Shown: positions 8,009 to 10,342 of the stretch, piece by piece | Layout: each line of letters opens with the position of its first letter | How positions within the stretch are numbered: position 1 is the stretch's first letter | Assembly: GCA_003599475.1 (NCBI GenBank) | Contig: QZKK01000223.1 | Coordinates: forward strand, 1-10,342 | Length of the DNA stretch: 10,342 nt | Source: Desulfobacteraceae bacterium | Lineage (GTDB): Bacteria > Desulfobacterota > Desulfobacteria > Desulfobacterales > SURF-15 | Direction of reading: 5' to 3' | Position numbers and translations under genes: made by a program | Notes under the pieces: model-generated | Databases searched by the model: none | Told to the model about the DNA's origin: nothing | Seen by the model: only the letters and a program-made list of their open reading frames with translations

Positions 8009-8135
8009 GTAGGTTGGGTTGAGCGACGCCATTGTTGGGTTTCGCTTAAAGTTCCTAAGATCAAAGGCCTGTACAATTCACTCAAAGACAAGACAGGAGC
8101 GAAACCCAACGTCTAGGACGCTCAACCCAACCTAC
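8009..8135. repeat. 127-bp MITE-like palindromic element
   Basis: The outer arms GTAGGTTGGGTTGAGCG (8009-8025) and CGCTCAACCCAACCTAC (8119-8135) are a perfect 17-bp inverted repeat. After eight non-pairing bases on each side, inner arms GTTGGGTTTCGCT (8034-8046) and AGCGAAACCCAAC (8098-8110) give a further perfect 13-bp repeat around a 51-base centre. GTAGGTTGGGTT-type palindromes are dispersed, non-coding repeats in many bacterial genomes (recalled, not searched). The element ends five bases before the stop codon of the cytochrome b5-like gene, so the operon's mRNA probably folds here. No transposase is present. Confidence 0.85.
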
Positions 8136-8140
8136 AAGAC

Positions 8141-8854
8141 TCATTCCTTCTCGACCGGGAAGGTCAGATGGGCCCCCAGCCACCCGATGACGGTCACCAG
8201 CGGGAAAAGCGACAGGATGAGAAGAAAGTAGACAACGCTTGCCGGCGAAAGATCCGACAGAACGTCCGGAACCCGCATGCGCCAGAGAAAAGCCGCCAGA
8301 CCTACACCGGTCATGATGAAGCCGAGCCTGCGCTTCAGGATCACCGGCCGCATCGGCTGCAACAGGTAATTGATCCACCAGCTAAAGTAACCGGTAGCGA
8401 TGGAAATGACACTGAATAGAATCCCCCCTCCCAGGCAGTGAAAACCGGTGACCTCGAAGGATCTGACCCCTGTGACGAGATAAAGGATATTGAACACGGT
8501 TGTGGAGATCATGAAAACGATGGGGAAATGAACGGTCATGGGGTGCGGATGGCGCCTGAGTATGGGATGCCGTGAAATCAACCGGGCCAAAGCGGGGGGC
8601 ATCTCCGGCTGGATGACATAGGCTTTTATCAATACCCCCACTTGTGAGCACCGTTCGAATACCTCCTCACCATGTGGGGAAGCCTGGAGATCGGCGGTCA
8701 GGTCCCTGCCTGCCGAATGGCGCTTCATGTGAAGGCCGGTTTTCCAAAGCCTGCTTCCGCTGACATCGTATACCTTCCCGCCGTATCCGATATAGGCGGG
8801 TTTTCCGCCCTTGCCGTTGTATTCCGCAAGCTCCCTGGAACTGAACTCTTTCAT
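8141..8854 (-). CDS. Cytochrome b5-like domain fused to DUF2231 membrane domain
   Basis: A 237-residue membrane protein likely to carry haem in a soluble N-terminal domain. ATG at 8854 was chosen: GAGG lies eight bases upstream and the protein starts directly with the domain. The frame is open to 8971, but that extension overlaps the UbiA gene. Residues 2-76 are a bacterial cytochrome b5-like domain: PAYIGYGGKVYDVS, then MKRHSAGRDLT and SPHGEEV. His46 and His61 are the probable axial haem ligands, by alignment with the HPGG and distal His of cytochrome b5. Residues about 92-237 match DUF2231, with the signature HPMTVHFPI (104-112) and about four hydrophobic helices (near 108-127, 136-158, 177-195, 205-227). 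The family function is unknown; electron transfer at the membrane is the natural inference. It is last in an operon, 22 bases after the UbiA-family gene. Confidence 0.88.
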   Translation of the reverse strand: MKEFSSRELAEYNGKGGKPAYIGYGGKVYDVSGSRLWKTGLHMKRHSAGRDLTADLQASPHGEEVFERCSQVGVLIKAYVIQPEMPPALARLISRHPILRRHPHPMTVHFPIVFMISTTVFNILYLVTGVRSFEVTGFHCLGGGILFSVISIATGYFSWWINYLLQPMRPVILKRRLGFIMTGVGLAAFLWRMRVPDVLSDLSPASVVYFLLILSLFPLVTVIGWLGAHLTFPVEKE

Positions 8855-8876
8855 CGATTCGACCTCAAGGCGGACC

Positions 8877-9833
8877 TCAATGGGAAAGGCGATTGGAAGC
8901 CAGCTCGACCAATGCCAGAAGCAGCATGAAAAGCGGATAATAACTGGCCCTGTTGAAAAGCGCCATGGCATGCGGTTTGTCTTTCATCCTGTAGAGCCGC
9001 CAGGCGGGGGCGAGCAGCAGAAAAAAACCTCCGCACAGGCCGGCCGCGGCGAAAGGAAGACGGTATCCGGCTCCGGATGTGAAAAATACGGCAAGACTCA
9101 AAATCTGGGATGCAGCCAAAACCGCCAGGATGGTTTCGGCGGCACGCCTGGGGCCGAAGAGAACGGGAATCGTGCGGGAATCGAGCTGCCGGTCCTCTTC
9201 GATGTCGGCCCAGTCGTGCGGTATGTTCTGGGCTCCGATTTCCCAGAAAAAAAGAAGGAGGAACAGAGAAGCCACGAAGGGAGCGGAAGGCGACGGATCT
9301 ACGGCAAATACGGCCGCAATCGCACCGGTGGTCTTGACTCCGCCGCTTACCAGAGTCCTTAGATGGCTGATCCTCAGCAGGGTGCAGTAGATCATCTCCA
9401 GAAGACAGCCGCCAAGAAAAATTGCGACACAGACCGGGTTTAAAAGAAAGGCGCCGACCACGGCCACAACCCCCCAGGCAGCCGTCCACCACAGCCCTTC
9501 CCTGAAAGTCAGCAGCCCGTGAGCCATCGGATGCCGGATAAGCACATCGTCCAGGTAGCTGTCTGCGGCGCGAAGAAATCCGAGCTGAACTCTTTTTCGA
9601 TCCACCTTGTAATCGACCAGATCGTTCAGGGCGTATACCGCGGTATAGCCTGCAAAAGCGGTGATCATTCCGAGAAAGATCACTTTCACCGGTGGAAGGC
9701 CGCCCAGCCAGAGCAGCGCCCCCATTGCCGGAGTGGCCATATCCAGCATCCCGTGCGGGGTACGGGACAAAGCCATAAACAGCTTCAACCGCTTCCGAAA
9801 GGAATGCCCATCGATCGTGTATGTATTGTTCAA
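8877..9833 (-). CDS. UbiA-family membrane prenyltransferase
   Basis: Integral membrane prenyltransferase of 318 residues that would join an isoprenoid diphosphate to an aromatic or lipid acceptor. The first Asp-rich motif is NDLVDYKVD at 70-78; the second is DWADIEEDRQLD, with Asp210, Asp214 and Asp218, followed by SRTIPVLFG. These Mg/diphosphate-binding motifs and about eight or nine hydrophobic helices define the superfamily. The start is taken as TTG at 9833, with GAGGG seven bases upstream overlapping the stop of the preceding gene; Met20 is an alternative but lacks such a site. MenA, UbiA, MqnP and archaeal-type lipid enzymes share these motifs, and I cannot choose the substrate from sequence. 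The ubiE gene about 4 kb away on the other strand makes a quinone role plausible. It is 10 bases after the zinc-ribbon gene, clearly in one operon. Confidence 0.88.
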   Translation of the reverse strand: MNNTYTIDGHSFRKRLKLFMALSRTPHGMLDMATPAMGALLWLGGLPPVKVIFLGMITAFAGYTAVYALNDLVDYKVDRKRVQLGFLRAADSYLDDVLIRHPMAHGLLTFREGLWWTAAWGVVAVVGAFLLNPVCVAIFLGGCLLEMIYCTLLRISHLRTLVSGGVKTTGAIAAVFAVDPSPSAPFVASLFLLLFFWEIGAQNIPHDWADIEEDRQLDSRTIPVLFGPRRAAETILAVLAASQILSLAVFFTSGAGYRLPFAAAGLCGGFFLLLAPAWRLYRMKDKPHAMALFNRASYYPLFMLLLALVELASNRLSH

Positions 9834-9843
9834 GCCGCAGCCC

Positions 9844-10050
9844 TCACTCGTTCAATCGACAGTCCCTGTGCCACTCCGGGCAGGCGGCCTCCATACGTGT
9901 CGAATACCTCAGCGTACACTCCAGGCATTCCATCTCCACATTGGGAACGCCACCGAATTTTTCCCGGATCTCTTCTTCGGACAGATGAGTGACCGAACTG
10001 CACCCGCATTTTGGACAGGCCGTCTTTATCGTATACCGCTTTCGCGCCAT
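9844..10050 (-). CDS. Small zinc-ribbon-like protein
   Basis: A 68-residue protein with two CxxC knuckles, CPKC (Cys12, Cys15) and CLEC (Cys42, Cys45), the spacing of a zinc ribbon. Extra Cys17, Cys57, His61 and Cys64 could form a second site. It is charged, with no signal peptide or membrane segment. ATG at 10050 is preceded by GGGAGG, five bases away, a strong ribosome binding site. Its stop codon overlaps the Shine-Dalgarno of the UbiA-family gene, so the two may be translationally coupled. I do not recognise a named family. Position as first gene suggests an accessory, regulatory or assembly role for the membrane proteins behind it; that is inference. Confidence 0.8.
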   Translation of the reverse strand: MARKRYTIKTACPKCGCSSVTHLSEEEIREKFGGVPNVEMECLECTLRYSTRMEAACPEWHRDCRLNE

Positions 10051-10069
10051 GAAAACCTCCCTCCACGGA

Positions 10070-10238
10070 AATCCGAAATTCGAATATCGAAACTCGAAAC
10101 AAATTCAAATGAACAAAATACGAATGTTCAAAACGGAAGAGCCACGGCTTCGCCATTGTTTTGAATTTTGAACATTGGAGTTTTGGTATTGTTTCGGGTT
10201 TCGGCCAAATTTATAAGATCGGGCGATATTCGGATTTT
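10070..10238. repeat. Long imperfect palindrome upstream of the zinc-ribbon operon
   Basis: Three nested pairs of arms match in inverted order. AATGTTCAAAA (10123-10133) pairs exactly with TTTTGAACATT (10166-10176). CGAAACTCGAAACAA (10088-10102) pairs with TTGTTTCGGGTTTCG (10189-10203), with one mismatch. ATCCGAA and ATATCG (10071-10089) pair with CGATATTCGGAT (about 10224-10235) apart from a six-base insertion. The centre contains CCACGGCTTCGCC. This resembles the AT-rich GAAATTCGAA/TTCAAA intergenic repeats of Desulfobacterota. It ends just before the operon's ribosome binding site, so it lies in the 5' leader or promoter region. Confidence 0.65.
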
Positions 10239-10280
10239 CAATTTTGTCGTTCTCGTAAAAAGTCGAGAATTCGCTTATAT

Positions 10281-10342
10281 CGTCATTCCGGCGAAAGCCG
10301 GAATCCAGTGTTTTCAATAGTTTATGGACTCCGGCTTTCGCC
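10281..10342. repeat. REP-like inverted pair (CATTCCGGCGAAAGCCGGAATCCAG)
   Basis: ATTCCGGC-GAAA-GCCGGAAT (10285-10304) is a perfect 8-bp hairpin with a GAAA tetraloop. Downstream, TGGACTCCGGCTTTCGCC (10325-10342) is the reverse complement of 10290-10307 with one mismatch, and is cut by the window edge. The CGTCATTCC...GGAATCCAG form is a widespread proteobacterial REP-like sequence (recalled). The paired inverted arrangement suggests a larger element continuing to the right. Confidence 0.75.

Noticed and set aside
7805..8032. 75-codon ATG-started frame on the minus strand
   Set aside because: It begins inside the palindromic repeat, ends inside the ATPase promoter, has no clear ribosome binding site and resembles no family I know.
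8855..8971. 39-residue N-terminal extension of the cytochrome b5-like protein
   Set aside because: It overlaps the UbiA gene almost entirely. ATG 8854 has GAGG upstream and starts exactly at the domain.
10210..10241. TTGAAA / TTATAA promoter on the minus strand for the zinc-ribbon operon
   Set aside because: The spacer is 19-20 bases and the region is an AT-rich repeat in which such matches occur by chance.
1..10342. CRISPR array or tRNA gene
   Set aside because: The only regular direct repeat is the two-copy 30-bp-period unit at 5117-5171, with a 5-base gap too short for a spacer. No tRNA cloverleaf or T-arm sequence was recognised.

Overview
The window looks like a chromosomal segment of a Gram-negative, probably anaerobic bacterium of the Desulfobacterota (former Deltaproteobacteria) type. 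This is inferred from moderate GC, several large multi-domain sensor kinases, and short intergenic repeats of the GGTTCA, CAAATTCCAA, GTAGGTTGGGTT and CATTCCGGCGAAAGCCGGAATCCAG kinds. No rRNA or other marker gene is present, so the assignment is tentative.

Left part (about 1-6510, + strand): three consecutive sensor histidine kinases, each with a different dimerisation/phosphoacceptor class. The first is the 3' part of a kinase with a helical-repeat remnant, GAF, PAS, a HisKA_2-type H-box and an ATPase domain; its reading frame runs off the left edge. The second has receiver domains at both ends around a PAS and a HisKA_3/NarX-like core. The third has an N-terminal receiver, a long coiled coil and a classical HisKA/HATPase core. 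A ubiE/menG-type quinone C-methyltransferase sits between kinases two and three. No DNA-binding response regulator is encoded here, so the output of this signalling cluster must lie elsewhere.

Middle (about 6511-8140): 144 bases without a recognisable gene separate the third kinase from a convergent minus-strand AAA ATPase of the DUF4143 class. That ATPase has a good sigma-70-type promoter whose -10 box ends six bases before the ATG, suggesting a leaderless mRNA. An imperfect palindrome lies over the promoter like an operator. Upstream is about 160 bases of unexplained sequence, then a 127-bp MITE-like palindrome (8009-8135).

Right part (about 8141-10050, minus strand): a tight three-gene operon encoding, in transcription order, a 68-residue zinc-ribbon-like protein, a UbiA-family membrane prenyltransferase, and a cytochrome b5-like domain fused to a DUF2231 membrane domain. 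Gaps are 10 and 22 bases. The set suggests a membrane lipid or quinone prenylation/redox module whose substrate cannot be read from sequence. It may or may not be linked to the ubiE gene. The right end (10051-10342) carries the operon's Shine-Dalgarno sequence, a long imperfect palindrome and a REP-like inverted pair cut by the window edge; no gene is seen there.

No CRISPR array, tRNA, rRNA, transposase gene or replication origin was recognised.
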